This document shows positions 11,682 to 22,486 of a stretch of 39,775 nt of DNA, one piece after another. A model generated the notes under the pieces. It did not search any database and was not told where the DNA came from. It was given only the letters and a program-made list of their open reading frames with translations. The position numbers and the translations under genes were made by a program. Each line of letters starts with the position of its first letter. The first letter of the stretch is position 1. Source of the DNA: Scytalidium lignicola (taxonomy: Eukaryota > Ascomycota > Leotiomycetes); contig NCSJ02000373.1 in the NCBI GenBank assembly GCA_002812745.2, forward strand, positions 1 to 39,775. Reading direction: 5' to 3'.

Positions 11682-11879
11682 CTTGATTTGGTTTGTTGGT
11701 ATTAGATTACTTAAAAAGTAAAATTGTAGGCGGGTTCTTAAGACTGAAAGATGGACGAAGGCGTTGATACGTTGCTGTAACGAATGTAAGTTGACTCGAG
11801 GTCAGAAGCGTGACTATAGAGATCGTGTGTGGGTAAGGAAAGAAGAGAGGACGGCGGAGGGAGCGGGCAGAGCATTTCT

Positions 11880-11885
11880 CTTATA
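11880..11885 (-). promoter_or_regulatory. TATA-like box of the GPI-protein gene
   Basis: Read on the minus strand this is TATAAG in the context GGTATAAGAGAAATG, about 200 bp upstream of the ATG at 11681. An A/C-rich leader ending CAAATCAAGATG follows. Position and composition fit a strongly expressed fungal gene; no experimental support is visible here. Confidence 0.35.
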
Positions 11886-12298
11886 CCAAGACGGCGCACA
11901 CAACAACGACTAGCAGGGGTGACACCGGCCCTAGCGTGCTCTCGACGAATACTTGACCCAGAGAGGCAGATGCTGCCCGATTAGGCATAGACGGGGGGAT
12001 TGGGAAATGGCTGTACGAGCTGCTTTGGCTGGGGGTTGAAAAGAAGAGATGTGCTGGCTAGACTGTTCAGGGGGGGTTGGANCCCCCCCCGTTNGAGCAC
12101 AGAAGGAAGATTGAACAGCACAATGCGACCGGAGATCAAATCCACAATAGGAGAGCCGATGATTGATTGATTACACCAGGCCTGCTTCATTGGGGGAATG
12201 GATGGTTCGTCTGACTTTTGCTGTAGGGTGTGCACAGCTTTAAACATCAAGCTGTTTTTCTCTTTCCTGCGACTTAGTGAGTGGTCTATATCCTACAA

Positions 12299-12314
12299 GT
12301 ACAGTACAGTACAG
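12299..12314. repeat. GTACAGTACAGTACAG tandem cluster
   Basis: Sequence and length are identical to the cluster at 9897-9912. It lies upstream of the GPI-protein gene, about 620 bp from its start codon. Confidence 0.9.
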
Positions 12315-15300
12315 AATTCAATAAAATCAAGACAAGTCAAATGTGCAAAAGGGATACAAAGTTTCAGATATTCTACACGGTCTTGTCAAAGTTATGAAAA
12401 CTACAGCGCAGCGAGAGTTCAGCAAGAGGNTTTTTTTTAGCGCAACATAACACAGCACAGCACAACGGAGTCTTTGCTCCCCCATCCATCCTCAGCGTTT
12501 AGTTATTAACTTATCGTATTTGGATCATTAATAAGTCAGACTGTAAGATTGCCTTTGGCGTAGGGGGAAGGTCCAGTCCAAGTGTGCACCGCGCCGTGGC
12601 TGCTCCAATCTCCCTTTTCACCCAGCACTGATTCGCTACAGGCAATTCTGGGTGTGTGTCCTGACTCCTGTGCCTGGTTCCTTGTGCCTGACCGACCGAA
12701 GCCCGCGTCCCAATGCAATTCCGGCCTGGTCGAATCGCTTGACTGCTTAGCGAGTTCTTGGTCAGGGGGGCAAGGGCAACCGCTTGTTTTTCCTCTGTCA
12801 TCCCTGACTAGCCCGTAAGCGGACTGGCGGACCCAGAAAGAGAGCTTGAGCACGCACTGGACTGCAGACGCCACCGCTCAAATTTCACCGTCCCTCAGAT
12901 CCTTGTTCTCCTCTTTGCTCTTTGCTCCTTGGAGAAGATTATTCCGCCGCCATGTTCGCTCGATTTTGCCGTACTCTACTCTACAGAACTGTACAGTACC
13001 AGCGCGTATCGCGACCGTCCGATACGGGCTTGCGGAGGGGTGGCACATCAGCAGCGATTATTATTCAGCCTCTTGGCATCGGAAATACGGGCACGCCCCT
13101 CCAACACGAGCTGGGAGACAAAGGAGATTACCAGCTGCATCTGGTGAAGCCCTCATTCGCTGGATCGCTGGTGGCAAAAAGAGTCGCTGGAGACTGCTCG
13201 CCTGAGCTTCAGGGCCACATCTGTCCAAGTACTGCAGTGGTTTGGCATTTGTTTGACGCTGTTTGACACGGCCTAATTAACAGCACCACCAAAAGCACGC
13301 AGACTTTTGCTTCACGATTGATGCAGGAACCCGTGCAAAAGGGTGGGTCGTGCGCATCCTCTGGGGTTTTTATGTCAACATATTCACCTCCTAAGTTCCA
13401 GATCTCGACAGAAAAGAACCCTCACGACAGCGGTGACTGTTAACAGTGCTATGTTGTGCTGTGCTACCCTCGCGCTGGATCGTACACTCTGTGCCAGTGT
13501 GCAGATGTGATAAGACATCTCATGCACTCACAGGCGCTTGGGAGCTTTTTGGCGGCGGCTCCACCAAGCCAACATGCCATTCCAAGACATTTCCCATTCC
13601 TAAAAATGTCGTTCGATTAATCAAGTTCACCCATGATCATCCATGGGGCCTGGAAGTGATTCACATGTTCTGGAACGGGGGGATTGCGACTTCCTATCGT
13701 TCAATAATCCAGGGCATGAAATTAATCTTCCCGCAATGGGAAATCGGCCTCGTGTTGACGGAGCCTTATCTTAACGTCATAAGGCGTGGCCATGTGTCTT
13801 GCCAATCTACCCTTGATAAAGCCAGCTGGGGGCGGCACAAACGCCTTAAAGTTCTAAGTACTGTAATCATGTCGATAACAAAAAATTGGATAACAACAAT
13901 ACGGCCAGAACCAAAAAAAAAAATACATTAAATTATGTGTTGCCCATTTAGGCGTGGTCTACACGAGTGAGTGGAGCAAACATGTAATTTCCCCCTTTCC
14001 GTTAACGAGATTGAACTCTCGGTCCACCACCAAATCCGGCTTCGGCCCATCCCTCTCGTGTTCTGGACTGGTCGCCGAACCCAAGTCCGCTCATGGACCA
14101 GTCCTTGCATGTCCAAATATAGCTGCGCCGCATCAGTAGATTGGCGGGTGTGGACCCGAGGAACCTCTTGGCCGGGAACGGAGGATGGGGGAGATGGGGG
14201 ATGGGTCTGTGGATACGAACAGAGATCTGAGTCAAAAAAGAAAAAGAGATATAAGAAATTACACGCTCGCATGCACGAGATGAGTGTGTCTGAGCGAGAG
14301 TGAGCAAAAAAGGGTTCGGTTCCGAGTCTAGGGGGAGGTTGTTCTGTCCTGCATGAAAACGCGCTCTGCTTTGGCTTACTTATTATGCTTACTTTATGCG
14401 CTTGTTTAGGACGGGACCTGCGCAAGCGGCAATCGTTTATCGGACGGCGAGTGCTGTGGAGGTTCCATTGCGACTGAACTGCAGTTTGCCTTGCCCACCA
14501 TCGATTTCTTCATCGGTTTGCTCGAAATGTTTTTTTGTCGGCTCAACTCCTCAAATCACCATATCACTTTCCATATTTTGACACGATTTGATATTTCACA
14601 TCTTTTCTTACGATATCGAGTATGGACCGTTTTGTGACAAGGCATGTTTTTTGATAATCAAACTTGTCGATCTTGCAACGGTATCTCCATGACACAACGG
14701 TAAGCCACATTCTCCGGATACCTGCAGCATTTTCCTCTGTTCGAAATATGGGGACCTCGAATTCTGCTTTTCATGGGGTTTAATTGCAAATTCCCATCGA
14801 GAACTCTCCACAATTTCTGTTTGTCAGGGTCACTGCATCGATGATCGCCGTTGCAACAAAAACGTTTTTGCAAGTGGTGTTACCCGTCGATTCGATGTCC
14901 TGTGGAATTGAAATGTCGTGAGATATGTTCCGAAGGTGCAGTGCTTCCGTAAGCGCTCCATATCTCGGGAGATCTCGTTCAAACGGTCTAGGCTTTCCTG
15001 CGTTTGTATTATTCATGAAGCTTAGATCGGCCTTCCACAGATCAGTTTCAAACTAATAAGTATGGCACTCGAAGGTCTGTGGACGAACGTTATATCTGAG
15101 CGCTCTGCTATGATGGCTTGATACAAAGTTGTACGTTCCCGTCAAACGTGTCCTTTTTTAAAAGTTTGGTGAGACATTGAATTAACTATGCAACCATATT
15201 GTTTTCTCTGGGGCTTCGCATTGTTGGCTCTCATCAACTCGTGGTAGGTAAAGACTTGCTTGGTGAAATACTTCAAATAGGACCCTCCTTTTCTATATAC

Positions 15301-16223
15301 CTCAGAGCATCAGAAGAATCTTGCAAAGGAGGATTCTAATAAATCCAAGCCGACAATCATAAATTCATATATCCTGTACGCATGTTCAACTTTCGACGTC
15401 CTATATTGACAATGCAACATCAGGGCCTCATCTTCAAAAGGGAGATTGAACCCCCACCCCTCCCCCAACCAAAACTGTGGAGATAAACTATGAACTTTAA
15501 TTCAATGTTCACATTCATATCAACTCAATCACAATTTGAATAGCAGCTACATCATCTAAGTCACGTGTATCTCTTCCCTCGAGCCGAAGCAGCAAGCTAG
15601 CGGTCACTCACCGATAACCGAGCTCAAATGGAAAGGCGGGGAAATAGTTTCCTGTGGAGGGCCAAACAAAACACAGAGCTTCATGATGACGCTCGCGCAG
15701 TACTTCCCTACGGATGCACTGCAGCGCCGAGGGGAAGTTATTTTACAACATAGTGTATCCGCAGTTTGATCGCCGATTCGGACGACACATCCGCGGTAAA
15801 AATCCACGAGGACAGCATAAAGAAGAGAGAGCTCGTCGCATAGCTATCCCCCAGATCTAGGTTCTTTCCCGGAACTTATTTCTCCACGGCCCTTCGACGT
15901 AATCCATGTTCTGGATTGGAACGCACTCAGCCTCTGTTTGTAACTTATCTTAAGACACTATAGAATCTTGGTTATACCTTTCTTTTTGTATATTTATCCC
16001 TTCTAGCGCATTTCTAGAGTCAAGAAGCAGGAAGGCACAATTGTGTTTTGTTTTGATGCCTTTAACCGGTACCTAGATACGATACAATTGATCAATTGGT
16101 AACACATCCAGTCTTCACAACCCGTCATCCAGAGCTGCCCAGCTTGGTAGCTTTCAAACTCTTCTCTCTCAAGACCTAGATTGCTAACTATCAATCCCAG
16201 ACCGACAATACCACCATTCAACC

Positions 16224-18558
16224 ATGCCTCCTCATCCACAAGACGAAGTCCAACACGCCTCTCTCACCTCTCCAGAGGCCTTCTGGGCACATCAAGCTTC
16301 CCATCTCCACTGGCACAAACCGCCAACATCAACCCTGACACAAACGACCAAGACACTCCCCAAATCTGGCATCTCTCATGATCATTGGGAGTGGTTTGCC
16401 GGCGGCGAGATCTCCACCTGCTATAATTGCGTAGATAGACATGTGATCGCAGGAAGAGGTAATGACACTGCTATTATTTGGGATAGTCCAGTTACGGGGA
16501 GTAAGAGGAAGTGGAGTTATCAGCAGCTGCTGAGTGAGGTGGAGACCTTTGCAGGAGTTTTGAGGGAGGAGGGAGTTAAGAAGGGAGATGTTGTGCTGGT
16601 TTATAGTGAGTGGATTTTTTCTTTCTTTTCTTCTTTTCCCAGTTGCTGGATATACGCATTTTCTACAGTTAAAGATACTTGCTGGGAGTAGCTTGGAACT
16701 TGTTATCAAGTTATAGTTTATGTGAGCTTTGGCAGCTAATATACATTTCTCAGTGCCTATGATACCTGCAGCTCTCATAGGGATCCTCGCAATATCACGA
16801 CTCGGCGCCATTCATGCTGTAGTATTTGGCGGCTTTGCAGCGAATTCCCTAGCGCAACGGATTGATGCCTCAAAACCAGTTGCTATTCTCACAGCTTCTT
16901 GTGGAATTGACGGCGCTAAGCCACCAATGTCATATAAACCCTTCGTTAGAGAAGCCATTCAGCTCTCATCGCATAAACCAGAGAAGACCATCATCTGGCA
17001 ACGCGATCAACTGCGCTGGGATCCGGTGGATAGGCTCGCTGGCGAGAGGACATGGCAAAAAATAGCCAGAAGTGCCGCTGGAAGGAATATCAAGGCCGAC
17101 TGTGTCCCTGTAAAGTCAAGCGATGGTGTATATATTATCTACACCTCTGGAACAACAGGTCTACCTAAAGGTGTACTACGAGACGCTGCCGGTCATGCTA
17201 TTGGCCTTCATCTCTCGATCAGTTATCTCATGGGCATACACGGACCTGGGGACGTTATGTTTTGCGCATCAGATATTGGATGGGTGGTTGGCCATTCCTA
17301 TATCTTATATGCCCCTCTCTTGACTGGTGCGGCCACTGTCCTGTTCGAGGGCAAACCGATTGGCACGCCAGATTCTGGCACATTTTGGCGTATCATTGAC
17401 GAATACAAAGTCAATTCGTTATTCACAGCTCCAACGGCATTGAGAGCCATTCGAAGGGATGATCCGGAGAATACAAAGCTCAAGGAGATAGGCGAGAGAG
17501 GTGGTCTGAAAACTCTACAAGCGTTATTCCTCGCAGGCGAGCGATCTGAACCTAGTATTGTGACCATGTATCAGGACCTTCTGACGAAATATGGCAAGGA
17601 TGGTGCTTGTGTCATTGACAATTGGTGGTCTTCCGAGTCTGGGTCTCCGATTTCAGGAATTGCTCTTGTGCCCCATGCCGGCAAGGACCGCAAGACTGAA
17701 ATCCGAGATACCAAGCCGCTGCCGATAAAGCCAGGGAGTGCTGGTAAAGCCATGCCAGGATTTGATGTTAGAGTCGTCGATGATTCCGGAAATGAGGTCG
17801 AGAAGGGCAAAATGGGAAATATTGTTCTTGGTCTGCCCTTAGCGCCGACGGGGTTTAGGACGCTCTGGCAGGATGAGGACAGATTCTATAGGGGTTATAT
17901 GAGGAGGTTTAATGGAAAGTGGATTGATACCGGCGATGCTGGTATGATTGATGAGCAGGGATACATTCATGTCATGTCCAGATCTGATGACATTATCAAC
18001 GTGGCTGCACATAGGTTTAGTACTGGTATGCTATGGCTCTTGCTTATCTCCTTGACTAGCTCCCCTATTTCTTCATAGCATGTGTATCTCTTACTGATTA
18101 TCAATATTATAGGTTCAATCGAGCAAGCAATTTCTTCTCATCCAGACGTGGCTGAATGCTGTGTAGTCGGTATCCCAGATGACCTAAAAGGCCACCTCCC
18201 ATTCGCATTCATAACCCTCTCTACACATGATCATCCTACATCCGCAATCCCTTCTGATACCCTCACACGTGAAATCCAAGCGCTGGTCCGCACTCAGATC
18301 GGCGCTATTGCTTCTCTAGGGGGTATGATTCAGGGCAAAGGCATGATTCCTAAGACCAGATCCGGAAAGACGCTTAGGAGAGTGCTGCGGGAACTCATAG
18401 AGAATGCAGTGCATGGGGAGTTTGAGAAGGTGGTCAGTATTCCGGCTACAGTGGAGGATGCTTCCGTGGTAGAAGTTGCGAGGGCTAAAGTCAAGGAGTA
18501 TTTTGAGGTAAAAGGTGCAGATAGGCATAAAGCTATAGAGACAAGAGCGAAGTTGTGA
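16224..18558 (+). CDS. short-chain acyl-CoA synthetase, ACSS3/propionyl-CoA-synthetase-like, with PTS1
   Basis: Three exons, 16224-16605, 16754-18025 and 18113-18558, in phase, encode 699 aa. It belongs to the AMP-forming (ANL) synthetases, which activate a short carboxylic acid to its acyl-CoA by way of acyl-AMP. Seen: an ACS N-terminal segment (EWFAGGEISTCYNCVDRHV), the P-loop YTSGTTGLPKGV (about 257-268), the A5-type motif NWWSSESGSP, GDAGMIDEQGYIHVMSRSDDIINVAAHR, and the C-terminal catalytic lysine region TRSGKTLRR. The NWWSSESG and linker style resemble ACSS3 and propionyl-CoA ligases more than acetyl-CoA synthetase (Acs1/FacA). The protein ends AKL, a canonical type 1 peroxisomal targeting tripeptide. 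The substrate (propionate, acetate or butyrate) is inferred. The 148-nt first intron is longer than the other two-exon junction here, but phase and the motif VYMPMIP support it. Confidence 0.9.
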
Positions 18559-19254
18559 TGAGGAGATGTGAATTTATATATATGTAAGCTAGAAGTAAGC
18601 GACGTTTGCAGCTTTGGATGAATCTNAAAAAATTAAATGGTATGTTGATATTATCACTTGATCTGAAGGATATCCTGTTTTATGTTAAGAGAGGGGCGAG
18701 GCTGAGAGAATGGCGTTGAATCCTGTCAGCCTTCCTGCATAAAGAAAAAAAAGAGCACCCCAAGAAACGTCTACTGGCCCACAAGGTTGTTATAAAAGAC
18801 TGATCATAATAGATATCTACAAAATTAATTTAAAGATGTATAGCTTTTTAGAGAAAGATCTCATTCCAGTGAATATGACCTAAGAATAAAGCTCTTTCCT
18901 GCGCCACGCCATTCCGACACAATCGGAACGGGAGATAAGATTAGCTTCGCCTCCACCTGGGTTGCATCACTTTCCCGACTGATTATTCAAGAGTGACACA
19001 CGGCAAATATACCCAGTCCATATATGTACTGTATTCGACACAATATATGTTTTGCGTTAAGAGATCCCCGCAACGATAATAGAATTCCTTCATACATATA
19101 CGGAGATCAGTGGTAGAGAGCACCGAGACAGCGCATAAACAGTCACACATCGTTCACAGGAAGGAATAAAGGCACCGATCCTCGACCCCAACAACACAAC
19201 ACATTCCGCCCGAGACAACCACGCTCCTGAAGAGGAGCAGTTGCGCCGATCAAG
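18559..19254. other. intergenic, acyl-CoA synthetase to UBC12
   Basis: No gene seen. A TATATATATG element shortly after the stop at 18558 fits fungal 3'-end processing. An N sits at 18626 before an A-run. TATAAAAG occurs at 18791-18798, too far (about 460 bp) from the UBC12 ATG to assign with confidence. Confidence 0.5.
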
Positions 19255-20133
19255 ATGTTGAAGATATGGTCTATGGTAGGTCGGGCTGCCTCTTTGCGCA
19301 TGCCATCAGAACTGTCGTATATCCCGATCAAGGCTCCAGGATGCTGACGGAATGAACAGAAACAGAAACAGCAGCAGGCTGAAAATGCCAGCGCTGCAGC
19401 AGGCACAAGAAAGAAGAAGGTCACGGCTGCACAATTACGAGTACAGAAAGGTAAACAAAAACCAAACCACAGCGCTTGCATCTGCACCGTTCCGTTCCTC
19501 ATCCTCAAGTCGAAAATACTTTTTACCTCAAACCATGACAATCATGAAACTAACCCAGCTTCTCTCCTTCCTGCAACAGATATTTCCGAGCTCTCCCTCC
19601 CCAGCACGATGAAGACCGACTTCCCGGACGAAGACGACCTCCTAAACTTTGTTCTGTCAATCGAACCCGACGAGGGTATGTACAAGGGCGGCAAATTCTA
19701 CTTCAACTTTGCCATCAACCAGAACTTCCCGCATGACCCGCCCAAGGTGAAATGCACCCAGAAGATCTACCACCCGAATATTGATCTGGAAGGGAATGTA
19801 TGTTTGAATATCCTGAGAGAGGATTGGAAGCCTGTGTTAAATTTACAGAGTGTTATGATTGGGTTGCAGGTGTGTGATAAGATCTTCTTTATCTTGCTCT
19901 CCCTTTTTTTCTCTTTCTTCTTCGTCAGGGAATGGGTGGGTTGGCAGAAGATAAGGCGTTGGTTCACTGACTTGGTTACATAGTTTCTCTTCCTTGAACC
20001 GAATGCTTCAGATCCACTTAACAAAGAAGCAGCAGAAGACTTACGATCGAACAGAGAGGGCTTCAAGCGCAATGTGCGGTCCGCGATGGGGGGAGGGATG
20101 GTGAGGGGTCAGACTTTCGATAGGGTCATCTAG
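19255..20133 (+). CDS. UBC12: NEDD8-conjugating enzyme E2 Ubc12
   Basis: Four exons, 19255-19275, 19360-19450, 19580-19869 and 19984-20133, all in phase, encode 183 aa, the usual Ubc12 size. It accepts the ubiquitin-like NEDD8/Rub1 from the Uba3-Ula1 E1 and transfers it to cullins, activating cullin-RING ligases. Seen: the characteristic N-terminus MLKIWSM followed by a Gln/Lys/Ala-rich linker (the E1 docking extension), [16 protein letters not shown], then the UBC fold with [27 protein letters not shown] (catalytic cysteine at residue 112), [19 protein letters not shown] and a terminal TFDRVI. The catalytic HPN and Cys are intact. The 21-nt first exon was chosen because it supplies the conserved N-terminal extension. 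Exon 2 begins at a run of five in-frame AG acceptors. Confidence 0.95.
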
Positions 20134-20465
20134 ATAGATAGATGGGGCTCGTCGAAAGAACGTATATGGGTGTGGATGTGGCTTGGGCACAAGAAGATGC
20201 ACATACCTAGAATTGCACGAGCATAGCGGCATAATGAGGCGTTGATATTCGGTGTTCTCTGGAAATACGATACACTTTTACAGATTACAATACGGTCTCG
20301 TGCCTAGAGCATCCAGCTGTTGTACTAGAATCCCTTTTGGTTATTGGGAGATCAACCGATTCAGTACTTCTCCATGTCCTTTTCTTTTTCTCTCTATAAA
20401 CTAGATCAGTCGCACAGGAAAGAGACTATCAGTTAGATACTTTGTATCCAGGCCGAATGATTAAA

Positions 20466-20472
20466 TGACTCA
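20466..20472. promoter_or_regulatory. Gcn4/CpcA (general amino acid control) site, TGACTCA
   Basis: An exact TGACTCA lies 248 nt before the ketol-acid reductoisomerase ATG. The bZIP factor Gcn4 (CpcA/Cpc-1 in filamentous fungi) binds this sequence in amino-acid biosynthesis promoters. About five chance copies are expected in a window this size on both strands, so its meaning rests on position. Confidence 0.5.
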
Positions 20473-20618
20473 ACAATATTTGAAAACTGCTGTATGTACC
20501 TCTATTTTCCAATCCAATGCGACCTGCACGTGCCGCGGAAAACCCAGCCACCCCACTTCAACTAGAGCTACCTGCTTACCCCAAAGTTTCGGCCTTAGGC
20601 GGTCCGCATTTTTTCCAT

Positions 20619-20628
20619 CCGGTCTCGG
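20619..20628. promoter_or_regulatory. Leu3-type site, CCG-N4-CGG
   Basis: CCGGTCTCGG, 92 nt before the ILV5 ATG, fits the CCG-N4-CGG recognised by the Zn2Cys6 regulator Leu3 (LeuB in Aspergillus), which controls branched-chain genes including ILV5 in yeast. It is not the stricter CCGGNNCCGG. Roughly ten chance matches to the loose form are expected per window. Confidence 0.4.
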
Positions 20629-20720
20629 CAGAAAGCTCCAACTCAAGATTTTATTGAAGAGTCACACCTTTCCCATCATTCTTCCCAATTCCTTCAACAC
20701 ACCCCACTCCATCACATAAA

Positions 20721-22145
20721 ATGGCCGCCAGAACATTCTCCAGAGCTCTCCGCTCCCCATTGACAAAGCAATTGAGCGCTCCTGCTCGTCGCACTTTCGT
20801 TTCTGCTCTCTATGCCTCCTCCAGACCAGCTGCTCGTGCTGTCGCCGGCGGAGCTCAACAGCAGGTTCGAGGGATGAAGACAATTGACTTTGCTGGCACA
20901 GAGGAAGTTGTCTATGGTATGTTCTAGGCTTCATCTCTAAAAGAAGATACAATAGCTAATAAGAAACTTCAGAGAGAGCTGACTGGCCACCATCCAAGCT
21001 CCAGGTATATAATTGCGCCACACCGCCAAGTAAAATGTTTTTTGCTTAACATAAATCTAGGAATACTTCAAGAATGACACCATGGCCATCATTGGTTATG
21101 GATCGCAAGGTCATGCCCAGTCCTTGAACATGCGTGACAATGGCCTGAACGTCATTGTTGGTGTCCGGAAAAACGGCCAATCGTGGAAGGACGCTCAGCA
21201 AGATGGCTGGGTTCCAGGCAAGAACCTTTTCGAGGTCGACGAGGCCATCTCCAAGGGAACCGTCATCATGAACTTGCTCAGTGATGCTGCCCAGAGTGAG
21301 ACGTGGCCTCATATTAAGCCGCTGATCACCAAGGGAAAGGTAAGCGAATGTCACCATGTCCTAGAGTATATGAAATTTGAAGCTCATTGCAATAGACTCT
21401 CTACTTCTCCCATGGTTTCTCCCCAGTCTTCAAGAAGCAAACCAAAGTCGATGTTCCAGAGGATGTCGATGTTATCCTCGTTGCCCCCAAGGGATCTGGA
21501 CGAACTGTCCGGACTCTCTTCCGTGAAGGTCGTGGTATCAACTCCTCCATTGCCGTCTTCCAAGATGTGACTGGCAAGGCTAAGGAAAAGGCCATTGCCA
21601 TGGGTGTTGCCGTAGGAAGTGGTTACCTATACGAGACCACCTTTGAGAAGGAGGTCTACTCCGACTTGTATGGTGAGCGTGGTTGCTTGATGGGAGGTAT
21701 CCACGGCATGTTCTTAGCACAATACGAGGTCCTCCGTGAGCAAGGCCACAGCCCAAGTGAAGCTTTCAACGAGACCGTTGAGGAGGCTACCCAGAGCTTG
21801 TACCCATTGATTGGTGCTAATGGTATGGACTGGATGTACGAGGCTTGCTCCACCACCGCCCGTCGTGGTGCCATTGACTGGAGCAGTCGCTTCAAGGATG
21901 CTTTGAAGCCAGTGTTCAACGAGCTGTATGACTCCGTTAAGACTGGAAAGGAGACCCAGCGATCGCTCGACTTCAACTCGGCACCTGATTACCGCCAGAA
22001 GTTCGAGTCTGAGATGCAGGAGATCCGTGACTTGGAGATCTGGAGAGCAGGAAAATCTGTCCGGTATGAAATCTATAAATTCTTTTTAACTAGTCCCAAT
22101 TGCTAACATTTATCCAGCGCTCTCCGCCCAGAGAACCAAAAATAA
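20721..22145 (+). CDS. ILV5: ketol-acid reductoisomerase, mitochondrial (Ilv5)
   Basis: Five exons, 20721-20916, 20973-21004, 21061-21339, 21396-22063 and 22118-22145, in phase, encode 400 aa, matching fungal KARI length. It converts 2-acetolactate and 2-aceto-2-hydroxybutyrate to dihydroxy acids with NADPH and Mg2+ in valine, isoleucine and leucine synthesis, in the mitochondrion. Seen: an Arg/Ser/Ala-rich mitochondrial presequence (about 1-50), the Rossmann motif GYGSQGHA at 88-95, SHGFSPVF, VAPKGSGRTVR, then the helical catalytic domain with YSDLYGERGCLMGG and EEATQSLYPLIGANG. The C-terminus is RALRPENQK. Exon 2 is a 32-nt microexon. The upstream region holds Gcn4- and Leu3-type sites. The ATG is preceded by a C/T-rich leader and is the only start giving a transit peptide. 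Confidence 0.97.
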
Positions 22146-22486
22146 GGTGTGGATTGGAAAATGGGATTGTGCGGAGGCTGTTGTTGTTGTTTTCTGATAT
22201 AGGAGTAAACCTTGGCGAATGTAATATACTTTCCTCCCTCGCTGGAGACTCGGTATTTGGAATTGCTAAAAGTTTATGCCTTTTGAATATCAACGCTGTT
22301 TACTGGCTCTTAATTATTGATACTTCGAGATTTCCTTCCGTAATCGGCAGGATTAGACGAATAGTAGATGACGAGCTTTGGAGCCCAAATCCATAAACAA
22401 AAGTACACTTGAACTTGCACTAAAACCATCTTACAGCCTCAATTACTTCCCTTCACACTCTCCCTCTCGCCAATCAACCCTTTACA
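22146..22486. other. short intergenic, ILV5 to PLP enzyme
   Basis: A 341-bp gap. No gene is seen. The last 80 bases are the A/C/T-rich leader of the next gene. No TGACTCA or CCG-N4-CGG was noticed here. Confidence 0.5.

Larger units (their letters stand above)
11682..16223. other. 4.5 kb gene-free intergenic region
   Basis: No supportable gene. The left 800 bp are the promoter side of the GPI-protein gene. There are Ns at 12082, 12094 and 12430 beside G, C or T runs, and GTACAGTA motifs at 12299-12314 and 12991-12999. Open frames of up to about 165 codons (for example 13446-13931 plus, 13928-14425 minus) overlap on both strands, lack domain signals and look random. From about 15300 to 16223 the sequence includes the leader of the acyl-CoA synthetase gene. 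Confidence 0.55.
20134..20720. other. UBC12-ILV5 intergenic region with the ILV5 promoter
   Basis: A 587-bp gap without a gene. It carries a Gcn4/CpcA-type heptamer at 20466-20472 and a CCG-N4-CGG site at 20619-20628. The last 60 bases are C/T-rich leader running into the ILV5 ATG. Confidence 0.6.

Noticed and set aside
13446..14425. Opposed frames of 161 and 165 codons
   Set aside because: They are mutually unsupported, without splice-consistent extensions, domains or coding-like codon use.
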